A stretch of DNA of 6,230 nt from Opitutales bacterium (GCA_028704125.1 JAQVLM010000208.1:1-6230), one strand, 5' to 3'. Positions 1 to 6,069 are shown, counted from the stretch's first letter. Translations and numbers: made by a program. Notes: generated by a model from the sequence alone, not told the origin.

Positions 1-640
1 AAGCAATGCCCTTTTCATTTAGAATCCGGATCGTTTCCCATCTGTCAGGCCATGATTCGGGATCTTTGGCGGAATGTTCGAGGTAAGGCAGAAGCTTTCC
101 CCAATTGACATCCGCTCCCGCAAGCCTTCCGATTGTGAGAATATCGATCGGGGTGAAGGGGGAAGGAGAAAGTCCAAGCCATGCATATTCAGGTGGTGGG
201 GACGCCATCCGTTCCTGGTATGTGTTGAGTCCTTTCACAAAGAGATCCAGCCACTCCTTTGTCGCATCATCCATGGAAAGGTAGATGGCCTCGGACGCAT
301 ATCCGAGATTAAGGACCCGCAGGGATGCATCGATCTTGGCTGTGGCTGGTCCAAACATTTCTGACAGCCTGCCTTGGGAGAGCATGGCCAGGAGTTTGAT
401 CTGCCCCAGGCGAAGGTGGGCATGAAGGTATCCGAGCGTGAATGCGAGATCCGGGTTGTTTGCCGCCACGATGAAGGGAACCTGATGCGAATCCCAGTAG
501 ATCTCCACGGGCTCGCGCAAGGGAAGATCATCCACAGGAATCATTGCCAGCCGCTCGTCGAGAGTGGTTTGCCCATTCCCTGTGACTGCCAACGTCAGTA
601 ACGTCAGGCACAGTATTGCGATGGCTCTCGGCGTATTCAT
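1..640 (-). CDS. Penicillin acylase (amidase) family protein, N-terminal part, cut by window edge
   Basis: This frame stays open from an ATG at 640 to the window edge, giving 213 codons. An in-frame TGA lies two codons upstream of the ATG, so the start is here or further inside. Residues 1-24 form a Sec-type signal peptide (Arg5, then a hydrophobic run rich in Leu, Ala and Ile), so the product is probably exported. Residues 45-98 match the N-terminal signature of penicillin amidases and acyl-homoserine-lactone acylases: VEIYWDSHQVPFIVAANN, then a GYLHAHLRLGQI block, then GRLSEMFG. A second family block follows at 135-177 (VKGLNTY, PPPEYAWLG, and a D-x-L-x-x-G-R pattern). These Ntn hydrolases are made as a precursor that cleaves itself before a catalytic Ser at the start of the beta chain. 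That Ser and the beta chain lie outside the window, so activity and substrate cannot be judged. The usual AQDRLWQM block is altered here to AHLRLGQI. No Shine-Dalgarno sequence is visible. Family call is confident; substrate unknown. Confidence 0.85.
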   Translation of the reverse strand, partial: MNTPRAIAILCLTLLTLAVTGNGQTTLDERLAMIPVDDLPLREPVEIYWDSHQVPFIVAANNPDLAFTLGYLHAHLRLGQIKLLAMLSQGRLSEMFGPATAKIDASLRVLNLGYASEAIYLSMDDATKEWLDLFVKGLNTYQERMASPPPEYAWLGLSPSPFTPIDILTIGRLAGADVNWGKLLPYLEHSAKDPESWPDRWETIRILNEKGIA

Positions 641-808
641 GGATCAGAGCAATCCGGGCAGCGGATCCCGGCAGAAAAAAATCAAGGCGAACGAATCATC
701 AAATTCAAATATTGTTATGGAAAGCCACGCAAAGGCAATGGCAAAATCCCGGGCCCAATTTGCGCCGGGTGTCGTGCGTGTTAACCCCAAGGGCGGAATG
801 CCTTGAAC

Positions 809-1459
809 TCAACGGACCATGTCCAGAACCGCATGAACCATGCGTTCGATGCCAATCGCGACTTCGCTGACGCTTGCCTCACACATGTATGCGGGGGTCG
901 TCACGATCCGGTGGGCATCGTCAACGTGAATCTCGGTGACTCCCTTCTCGATGTGCTTCCCTCCCATTTGGCGGATCGCTTCAGCCGTAGCAGGATCATT
1001 TCCAATGGTGACCTCGGCTCCGAAAAGCTTGGCCGCGATAACAGGTGAAATGCAGGCCATTCCGATCGGTTTTTCCCATGAGTGCATGTCCCTGAGGATC
1101 CGCGCAACATCGGGTTCGATGGTGCAGTCGGCTCCTTGAAACGCAAAAGAAGAAAGGTTTTTTGCAACGCCAAAGCCGCCCGGGAATATGATCGCGTCCA
1201 TCAGGGACGGGTGTGCGTTGGAAAGCGGCTCGATGACTCCACGGGTGATCCTTGCGGCTTCAGACAGAACATTCCGGGTTTCACCCGTTGCGATGGCTCC
1301 GGTGTTGTGTTGGATGACATGGGTCTGGGGAATGTCGGGAGCAAAGCAGAGGATTTCGGCTCCGGCTTTGTCCAGCGCGAGCAGTGTTAACACCGACTCG
1401 TGGATTTCCGCACCGTCAAACACTCCACATCCGGAGAGAACAACACCTACTTTAGGCAT
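809..1459 (-). CDS. elbB: ElbB, DJ-1/PfpI-superfamily glyoxalase (isoprenoid biosynthesis glyoxalase family)
   Basis: The product is 216 residues, nearly the same length as E. coli ElbB (217). The N-terminus has the family hallmark GVVLSGCGVFDGAEIHE at residues 5-21. FPGGFGVAKNLSSFA follows at 92-106, and GMACISP at 133-139 carries the expected nucleophile-elbow Cys136 of the DJ-1/PfpI fold. TTPAYM near residues 187-192 is also typical. E. coli ElbB is reported to have glyoxalase activity on small dicarbonyls. Its older link to isoprenoid synthesis comes from genetic work, and its physiological role is unsettled. I chose the ATG at 1459 because homologues begin M-x-K-x-G-V-V-L-S-G. The frame continues upstream to a GTG at 1522, but those extra 21 residues look non-conserved. 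No Shine-Dalgarno sequence precedes the start (cccctttattttctc). The gene is separated from both neighbours by more than 160 bases and is probably transcribed on its own. A weak promoter candidate (TTGAAC, 18 bases, TATCCT) lies upstream but is not convincing. It is a cytoplasmic, single-domain protein. Confidence 0.93.
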   Translation of the reverse strand: MPKVGVVLSGCGVFDGAEIHESVLTLLALDKAGAEILCFAPDIPQTHVIQHNTGAIATGETRNVLSEAARITRGVIEPLSNAHPSLMDAIIFPGGFGVAKNLSSFAFQGADCTIEPDVARILRDMHSWEKPIGMACISPVIAAKLFGAEVTIGNDPATAEAIRQMGGKHIEKGVTEIHVDDAHRIVTTPAYMCEASVSEVAIGIERMVHAVLDMVR

Positions 1460-1581
1460 GAGAAAATAAAGGGGTTCAGGGCTGAGAATTTTCCTTTTCC
1501 GGATTGATGTGCAGTAGGGCACTGCCGACCAGATCGAAAAGAAGAATCAGGATAAATTGAAAGATACCGAAGGTTCAACCT

Positions 1582-1604
1582 AAAAAGGAGAACCGGCTCC
1601 GGTT
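1582..1604 (-). terminator. Probable rho-independent terminator downstream of the YihY-family gene
   Basis: Read on the minus strand, AACCG-GAGC-CGGTT forms a 5-bp stem with a 4-base loop (1604-1591). It is followed by CTCC and then five Ts (1586-1582). It lies 74 bases past the stop of the YihY-family gene and upstream of elbB, where an operon end would be expected. The stem is short and the T-tract starts four bases after it, so it may be weak. Confidence 0.45.
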
Positions 1605-1677
1605 GCGGGCCATGCACCGTATCCGGGGGGGATGAAGCTTTCCGCTTTCCTAAATGGCCCCAATACGGAACGGCGGA

Positions 1678-3234
1678 TCATTGCCTGGAAGACGGAAATG
1701 CCTCAGGTGATTCTGCCAGGAGTCGTGAGATGGGGATTTGCCCGCAATCCGGGTTCTGAAGGGCATCGTCCGGGAGGAGTCGGGAGAGCAGTGGGCTTTG
1801 TCCAATGACGGCCTCTGCCCCGGCATTGTTTCCCAAGTTGAAAAAGTCGACTTCGAAGTCGTGAATGGTGTATTCGTCAAGTGGCCTGGACGGTTGAAAA
1901 CGGGTTTCGTTGACCGCTTGATCTTGCAGCGGCTCGATTGGTGCGAGCCAGTTCATCTCGCAAAGGGTGTTCAAGCAGCTGTTCATGACCTGGGAGGGGA
2001 CGTGAAGGGCGCTGGATAGTTCGCCGGAAGTCGGGGGTGATTCCCTTTTGAGGAATCTGCGTGCGGTCAGGATCATGGATGCCAGACACAGCGCCTTTCG
2101 GGATCGGATGCTCATATTTTCCCAGGCCCGTTGATTGGCAAGGTTGTTCACGTTCTGAACCGAATAGGTGACCTGCCCTCCAAGAAGCACGATGACCCAA
2201 AAGACGTATAGCCCGAGCATGAATACCAGAACGATGCTGACAGATCCATAGAGGTTTCCCGTTGTGATGACCCGTTGCGCATATAGAAAGGACAGGTAGT
2301 GGTTGATGAACAGCAGGGCGCTTACGAAGAACGAACCGACAAAAGCCGGAAACCAGTTCACCTTGGTGTTGGGCATGAATTTGTAGAATGCGGACAGTAG
2401 GATCATCACGATCCCAAATGAAATCATGGGTCCGTGGATCACGCTGAGATCGACTATGGCCAGATCGACGGTGAGCTTGTCCAGAAAGCGTAGAATCGTG
2501 GAGTATGACACCAGAAAAAGTGCGGCGAACCCTAGGACTGCTCCCAGCGATATGATTGTCCAGTAGAAGACCAGCCGATGGAGCCAGCTGCGTCCCTTTT
2601 TGATGCCCCAGATCCCGTTAAAGGTGTTTTCCACGCTGATGATGAGTTGGATGCCGATCACGATCAGCATAATCGATCCCAGGATCCCGACAGTGCCAGA
2701 TTTGGCGCTGTCCACGATTTGGTTGATCAGGTCGAGCAATCGCGGGTTAATGTCCTTGGGCAGGGCCATCGGGCCAGTAGGGGGTAGCTCGTCGGGAGAC
2801 TGCGTTTCTGTGGTGTCCGTTGGACTGGTTTCACCACTTGGTTTGTCCGGAGCGACTTGCGTGGTGTCCGATGCTTCTTCGAGGCGCGAATACTCAAGAG
2901 TTGGTGGAGCAATGAAATAAACCAGTTTTACAAGCGCATCCCGAATCGTGGAGTCGTCCTCCTGCGAACTTACCATGAAACTCGAGATCATGATGCCGAT
3001 CGCGAGGAGAGGTCCCATTCCAATCAGTGAATAGTAGCTCAACCCAGCGGCGTGCCCGAAAACATTGTTTTCCTGTAATCCCCGGTAGGTTATCGTGAAG
3101 ATGCGCAGAACCGAAAACAGCCTGCCTCTGAGGCTTTTTTCCCCGATCACCGACGATTGCCAAATCTCGTGCCCAATAATCAGGGGGAGACGTTGAATCA
3201 ATTGCCGGGTCTTTTTGAGGCGATGGTTCTTCAC
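1678..3234 (-). CDS. YihY/BrkB-family inner membrane protein with a linker insert and C-terminal winged-helix-like tail
   Basis: The product is 518 residues, far longer than E. coli YihY (290). About six membrane segments can be seen: residues 60-86, 181-201, 220-245, 268-288, 295-312 and 331-355. Family features include the VFGHAAGLSYYSLIGMGPLL block in segment 1, an ENTFNGIWGI-like block after segment 2 (202-211), the FYKFMPNTKVNW block (283-294) and the NLYGSVSIVLVFMLGLYV block (327-344). The family was once called RNase BN, but that activity belongs to a different protein, and the function of YihY/BrkB proteins is unknown. Residues 112-160 are a Pro/Ser/Thr/Asp-rich insert between segments 1 and 2, predicted disordered. 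Residues 373-432 look like a winged-helix domain, followed by an 86-residue polar tail. The start is GTG: an in-frame TGA lies 13 codons upstream, and no ATG, GTG or TTG lies between it and this GTG. It is the last gene of the tlyA-nadK operon, 62 bases after the previous stop. Confidence 0.9.
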   Translation of the reverse strand: MKNHRLKKTRQLIQRLPLIIGHEIWQSSVIGEKSLRGRLFSVLRIFTITYRGLQENNVFGHAAGLSYYSLIGMGPLLAIGIMISSFMVSSQEDDSTIRDALVKLVYFIAPPTLEYSRLEEASDTTQVAPDKPSGETSPTDTTETQSPDELPPTGPMALPKDINPRLLDLINQIVDSAKSGTVGILGSIMLIVIGIQLIISVENTFNGIWGIKKGRSWLHRLVFYWTIISLGAVLGFAALFLVSYSTILRFLDKLTVDLAIVDLSVIHGPMISFGIVMILLSAFYKFMPNTKVNWFPAFVGSFFVSALLFINHYLSFLYAQRVITTGNLYGSVSIVLVFMLGLYVFWVIVLLGGQVTYSVQNVNNLANQRAWENMSIRSRKALCLASMILTARRFLKRESPPTSGELSSALHVPSQVMNSCLNTLCEMNWLAPIEPLQDQAVNETRFQPSRPLDEYTIHDFEVDFFNLGNNAGAEAVIGQSPLLSRLLPDDALQNPDCGQIPISRLLAESPEAFPSSRQ

Positions 3235-3296
3235 TTTTGAGATAATGGCATGCCCGGTTTTGGAGCCGGCTCAGATCATGTCAGTTTTCTTGAGGC

Positions 3297-4103
3297 TCAA
3301 AGGTTAATCACGTCGGGCAGGGAAAGGATGCCGGATATGGAAAACCATGCCACAACGATTGCACAGACTATTCCGAATACTACCGATAGCTTCATATAGA
3401 AGTCTCGTCTAACGGTCGTCACCAGAAACATGCAAAGGCAAACAATGGCTGCCATGACCGACAGCAAGGGACTGCTCCATGCCCAAAAGGTGAAACCGAA
3501 GAATCCCAAGCCCAATCCAGCACGAACCCTTATGAGCGGGAAGGTTTCGGATACCGCCAGAATAGCTAGAACAGCACAGAAGATATCGAATACTGCAAAA
3601 AGAAGGAAAGGGCGGGTGAATATAGCCCACATTGGAGCATCATTTAACAGCGCGGAAATACTTTTCATTTCAGGATATCCCAAAGCAACACCATTGATAG
3701 CCAATAGTATCGCAAGTCCGGGAAGGGCGATGTTTGCCGCTCTCTCCATCGACTCCAATGCCTCGTATTTGTGTTTGGTGTCGGATGTTTTACCTTCAGC
3801 CGCAGCGAGAATCGATTCGACATTGACTCCGGTGTCAGGATCCGGATCTTCCTCTTTTTTTCCTAACCCGAAAAACCCGCGCTTTTCTGTGTCACGCTTG
3901 AGTTGAATTCGTTTTTTCTCCGGAAACACCTGTGGGAGGAGATCCCTATATGAGGAGAGAGGTTTCCACTTTTCCTTGGTCTCATCATACAAGAGCGTCT
4001 CTTGCGTTACCGTTCCGGTCTCGGCAAGGGATGCCAGTTGCTCAATTGTCAAGGGACCACGGGCATGATCGGTGTCGGGTTGCTTAATATAATACTCTGA
4101 CAT
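3297..4103 (-). CDS. GYF_2-like (DUF4339) domain membrane protein of unknown function
   Basis: The product is 268 residues. Residues 3-55 resemble the GYF_2/DUF4339 domain: a YYIKQ start, RGPLTIEQLASLAETGTV with the typical G-P-x-(T/S)-x-x-Q-L pattern, and a W-K-P-L-S-S ending. This small fold is thought to bind peptides and is often the cytoplasmic head of bacterial membrane proteins. A charged linker (60-123) contains a Lys/Asp/Glu-rich stretch. The C-terminal half has about five hydrophobic segments (124-142, 166-184, 194-209, 211-230, 238-259). There is no signal peptide, so the head is probably cytoplasmic. The ATG at 4103 fits the domain start, and no Shine-Dalgarno sequence is visible. 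It begins 27 bases after the nadK stop and ends 62 bases before the YihY-family start, so it is almost certainly co-transcribed with both. I cannot assign a function. A link with the membrane protein downstream is plausible from position only. Confidence 0.85.
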   Translation of the reverse strand: MSEYYIKQPDTDHARGPLTIEQLASLAETGTVTQETLLYDETKEKWKPLSSYRDLLPQVFPEKKRIQLKRDTEKRGFFGLGKKEEDPDPDTGVNVESILAAAEGKTSDTKHKYEALESMERAANIALPGLAILLAINGVALGYPEMKSISALLNDAPMWAIFTRPFLLFAVFDIFCAVLAILAVSETFPLIRVRAGLGLGFFGFTFWAWSSPLLSVMAAIVCLCMFLVTTVRRDFYMKLSVVFGIVCAIVVAWFSISGILSLPDVINL

Positions 4104-4130
4104 GATGAGACTTTCAGATATTGGAGGTAT

Positions 4131-4949
4131 TCATGACCAATAAAGCTTGGTCCTTAACATTTCGAAATAAGAGTAATTGAAGTCATGCACGAGGGAAAGC
4201 TTTTTGTGTGCCCTCGTGATGTGAATGGGAAAGATGGCTTCGTGTTCGATATAGGTTCCGTCCACCGTTACCTCGGGTTTTCGAGTGGCATGGGGGCATT
4301 CGATCTCAACCCGGATGTGGGTCTGGTCAGGCAGAATCATGCTCCGGTTGCTCAGTGTATGGGGGCAAATCGGTGTGATGCTGATCGCCTGTGTCCCCGG
4401 GTGGATGATGGGCCCTCCAGCGGATAGATTGTAGGCTGTCGATCCGGTTGGCGTGGCAATAATCAGCCCATCGGCTGAGTAATCGTTGACACGGCTATCG
4501 TCCGCAAAAACCCTTAGCCCGATCAGGCCGGCGGTTCCGGACCGGATCACAAGGTCATTGAGTGCCGTTGCCGCCCAATTGTTTTGTCCGGAGCAGCAGA
4601 GTAGGGATCGTTCCTCTATTCCATAGTTACCGGAAATGATTCCTTTCAGGCGCGGCAGGATGTCTTCAGGATCGAAGGTGGCCAGAAACCCGAGTTTCCC
4701 CAGATTGACGCCCAAGAGCATGGTGTTGCTTTCAATCGCTTCCGGGACCACACCGAGCAACGTGCCATCCCCACCCACCACACAGCATAGATCGGTTTCA
4801 GCAAATGATCCCCGGGGGATCGGGAAGCTTTCAATTATCCGGACCTTCGCAAGCTCCCTTGCGGCCTCTGATTCAATTCGCCGGGCAATCTCGGTCGCCC
4901 CCTTTTTCGAGGGGTTCACAACGATGGCGATCGATCGGATCCTGCGCAT
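4131..4949 (-). CDS. nadK: NAD kinase (ATP- or polyphosphate-dependent NAD phosphorylation)
   Basis: NadK phosphorylates NAD to NADP in the cytoplasm and sets the NADP(H) pool used for biosynthesis and redox defence. The product is 272 residues, a usual bacterial length. The motifs appear in family order: the GGDGT motif at 59-63 with catalytic Asp61, LGVNLGKLGFLA at 79-90, NDLVI at 131-135 (the N-(D/E) NAD-binding pair), DYSADG at 156-161, the Gly-rich ATPTGSTAYNLSAGGP at 165-180, ITPICPHTLSNRS at 191-203, VDG at 229-231, and a C-terminal FEMLRTKLYW. All key residues are present, so it should be active. The ATG at 4949 lies 9 bases after the tlyA stop and gives the expected MRRIRSIAIVVNP N-terminus with its first beta strand. 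The upstream bases (ataaacctcaaac) hold no Shine-Dalgarno sequence, so translation may be coupled to tlyA. The tlyA-nadK pairing occurs in many bacteria, often followed by recN, which is absent here. Confidence 0.97.
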   Translation of the reverse strand: MRRIRSIAIVVNPSKKGATEIARRIESEAARELAKVRIIESFPIPRGSFAETDLCCVVGGDGTLLGVVPEAIESNTMLLGVNLGKLGFLATFDPEDILPRLKGIISGNYGIEERSLLCCSGQNNWAATALNDLVIRSGTAGLIGLRVFADDSRVNDYSADGLIIATPTGSTAYNLSAGGPIIHPGTQAISITPICPHTLSNRSMILPDQTHIRVEIECPHATRKPEVTVDGTYIEHEAIFPIHITRAHKKLSLVHDFNYSYFEMLRTKLYWS

Positions 4950-4958
4950 GTTTGAGGT

Positions 4959-5735
4959 TTATGGAACAGATGTGGAACAAATACAATCCTGTTTTGTGAG
5001 CCCCATCAGATACTCCTGATTCCCGTCTCCGCCCTGAATGACCGATGGAGAGAATCCAATGAGGGTTGCTGCCGGCAATTCTGAACACGCGAAGTCCCGT
5101 ATGGCAGATGCGATTGACAGGCTCACCTCGGTGTCGCGTATGACGCCCCGGCATTTGTCCATGAGGGCCTTTTCGGCCTCGAACTGAGGCTTGACCAGAG
5201 CGATCAGGTGTCCCCGGTTTGAGAGGACGTTCCATGCCGGGAGAAGGATGCGCTTGAGGGAAATGAAGGAAACATCGATCACGATGATGGGATACTCTTG
5301 GTATGGGAGTTGGGATCCATCGAGATTCCGGGCGTTGATCCCTTCCAGGCTCGTGACTTCGGACCGGGCTTGGATTTTCGGGTGCAGCTGGTTGCGTCCG
5401 ACGTCCACGCAGGTGACATGCGTTGCGCCCCTTTGAATGAGACAATCGGTGAAGCCGCCGGTCGAAGCCCCGATGTCGAGTGCCCTCATGCCGGAAACGG
5501 CGATGTCGTGGGTGGTGAGAAAGCCCTCGAGTTTCTCGCCTCCACGGCTCACAAAACGGGGAGGCTGAATCACACTCAGCGGGGCGTCGGATGGCAGTAG
5601 GCGACCCGCTTTGTCGATCACCTCGGTTCCGAGCCGGACTTTCCCGGCCATCAGGAGGGCTTTGGCTTCCGAGCGCGAACCGGCAAGCCCGAGGTTGAGT
5701 AGAAGCGCGTCGGCGCGGATTTTGTGGGTTTTCAC
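4959..5735 (-). CDS. tlyA: TlyA-family rRNA 2'-O-methyltransferase (S4 domain plus Rossmann methyltransferase)
   Basis: TlyA enzymes methylate the 2'-O of cytidine in rRNA (23S C1920 and, in some, 16S C1409, E. coli numbering). The name 'hemolysin' is historical. Numbering from the GTG at 5735, the S4 RNA-binding domain covers about residues 5-65 (KIRADALLLNLGLAGSR, ALLMAGKV). Next come FVSRGGEKLEGFL and the SAM-binding DIGASTGGFTDCLIQRGA at about 87-104. The K-D-K-E set is present: Lys68 in RGGEK, Asp154 in VIDVSF, Lys182 in VKPQF and Glu241 in QEYLMG. The first three sit within one residue of the M. tuberculosis enzyme (K69, D154, K182). The frame is open further, to a TTG at 5795, which would add 20 Ser/Thr-rich residues. 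I prefer the GTG because TlyA proteins begin just before the S4 domain, but neither start has a Shine-Dalgarno sequence. It is the first gene of the operon and lies divergent from mraZ. Confidence 0.93.
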   Translation of the reverse strand: MKTHKIRADALLLNLGLAGSRSEAKALLMAGKVRLGTEVIDKAGRLLPSDAPLSVIQPPRFVSRGGEKLEGFLTTHDIAVSGMRALDIGASTGGFTDCLIQRGATHVTCVDVGRNQLHPKIQARSEVTSLEGINARNLDGSQLPYQEYPIIVIDVSFISLKRILLPAWNVLSNRGHLIALVKPQFEAEKALMDKCRGVIRDTEVSLSIASAIRDFACSELPAATLIGFSPSVIQGGDGNQEYLMGLTKQDCICSTSVP

Positions 5736-5832
5736 GGAGGTGTTGGATCCGGTTAGGTCGCCATTCGAGGCGGTCGAGGTGCCTGTTTTAGGCAAGAACC
5801 GGTGGAATAGGCAAGCATCATATGGAACCCCC

Positions 5833-5890
5833 GTGGGGTGGAGTGGGGAACTCCGGTGGGGAGGAGTGGGAGTGAAGTGGGTCCGTGGAT
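5833..5890 (+). promoter_or_regulatory. Distal array of GTGGG-type repeats upstream of tlyA, MraZ-box-like
   Basis: GTGGG occurs at 5833, 5843, 5856, 5866 and 5877, with unit spacings of 10, 13, 10 and 11 bases, and a decayed GTGGAT sits at 5885. Known MraZ operators are TGGG-type direct repeats separated by about 5 bases, that is, one unit per helical turn. The units point the same way as mraZ but lie nearest to tlyA: the closest unit is 38 bases from the possible TTG start and 98 bases from the GTG. The repeats themselves are plain in the sequence. Their binding by MraZ is inferred. Confidence 0.6.
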
Positions 5891-5971
5891 GTGTGAAAAA
5901 TGTGAATGAAATCGCCGGAAATCGGCATAAGAGGATGAAATTTACAAGAAATTAACCAAAAAATACGGCTA

Positions 5972-6031
5972 ATGGGGAAATGAAATGGGAGAAGGTGTTG
6001 ACAAAGGGGGGTGAAGTGGGGCAAAGTGGGG
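5972..6031 (+). promoter_or_regulatory. mraZ-proximal MraZ operator (direct repeats with 10-base period)
   Basis: The core is three units exactly 10 bases apart: GGGGGG at 6006 (one mismatch), GTGGGG at 6016 and GTGGGG at 6026, the last two in the context AAGTGGGGCAAAGTGGGG. Looser units continue upstream in near phase: GTGTTG at 5995, ATGGGA at 5985 and ATGGGG at 5972. This matches the known MraZ recognition pattern of three or more TGGG repeats with 5-base spacers in front of mraZ, where MraZ represses its own operon. The array ends 38 bases before the mraZ ATG. The core is confident, the upstream units less so. Confidence 0.8.
5998..6003 (+). promoter_or_regulatory. Perfect TTGACA hexamer, possible -35 element of the mraZ promoter
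   Basis: TTGACA lies 66 bases before the mraZ ATG and 2 bases before the core MraZ repeats. The position 17 bases downstream (6021-6026, GCAAAG) is a poor -10. CATAAG at 6032-6037 is a better -10 but lies 28 bases away. If this is the promoter, bound MraZ would cover its spacer and -10 region directly. The missing -10 keeps confidence low. Confidence 0.3.
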
Positions 6032-6069
6032 CATAAGTTAACTGAGAGATCGCGATTACGAACTTTTGG

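Larger units (their letters stand above)
5736..6069. other. Divergent intergenic region between tlyA and mraZ (no gene)
   Basis: These 334 bases contain no credible coding sequence. From tlyA towards mraZ they hold: the possible N-terminal extension of TlyA (5736-5795), a GTGGG repeat array (5833-5890), an AT-rich stretch of about 35 bases (5935-5970), and a second repeat array with a TTGACA hexamer (5972-6031). A leader of about 38 bases then runs to the mraZ ATG. Both divergent transcripts should start in this region. I could not find a convincing -10 element for either direction, and I see no terminator-like hairpin. Confidence 0.7.

Noticed and set aside
235..531. A 98-codon minus-strand open frame near the left edge
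   Set aside because: The other minus frame in the same place gives a signal peptide and penicillin-acylase motifs and stays open to the edge, so this one is a shadow.
654..681. Small hairpin (CCGGG/CCCGG, 8-base loop) next to a run of seven A, just upstream of the acylase start
   Set aside because: On the minus strand the T-run comes before the hairpin, so it is not a terminator for elbB. No plus-strand gene ends here, and a 5-bp stem in the leader is no evidence of regulation.
748..769. Possible terminator for elbB: CCCGG and CCGGG arms with a 12-base loop, then ATTTT on the minus strand
   Set aside because: A 5-bp stem with a long loop and only four Ts is too weak, and the same bases can form other small palindromes (GGGCCC).
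1460..1522. 21-residue N-terminal extension of ElbB from a GTG at 1522
   Set aside because: ElbB homologues start at the conserved K-x-G-V-V-L-S-G region, and the extension is Arg/Lys-rich without conservation that I recognise.
1611..1670. Distant inverted repeat CCGTAT/ATACGG between elbB and the YihY-family gene
   Set aside because: The arms are 6 bases and more than 40 bases apart, which is expected by chance.
3263..3272. Perfect palindrome GAGCCGGCTC between the GYF_2-like and YihY-family genes
   Set aside because: It has no loop and no T-tract, so it is not a terminator. A single 10-base palindrome is not enough to call an operator.
3430..3906. A 158-codon open frame on the plus strand, antisense to the GYF_2-like membrane protein gene
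   Set aside because: It lies wholly inside a convincing minus-strand gene with a recognisable domain and membrane segments, and its own translation has no family resemblance.
4873..5445. A 190-codon minus-strand open frame overlapping tlyA and nadK
   Set aside because: It is out of frame with TlyA, which has all its catalytic motifs in the other frame. The translation is Arg/Pro/His-rich, as is typical of a shadow frame.
5611..5955. A 114-codon plus-strand open frame running across the tlyA start and the distal repeat array
   Set aside because: It is antisense to the S4 domain of TlyA, its end is made of the GTGGG repeats, and it has no recognisable features.
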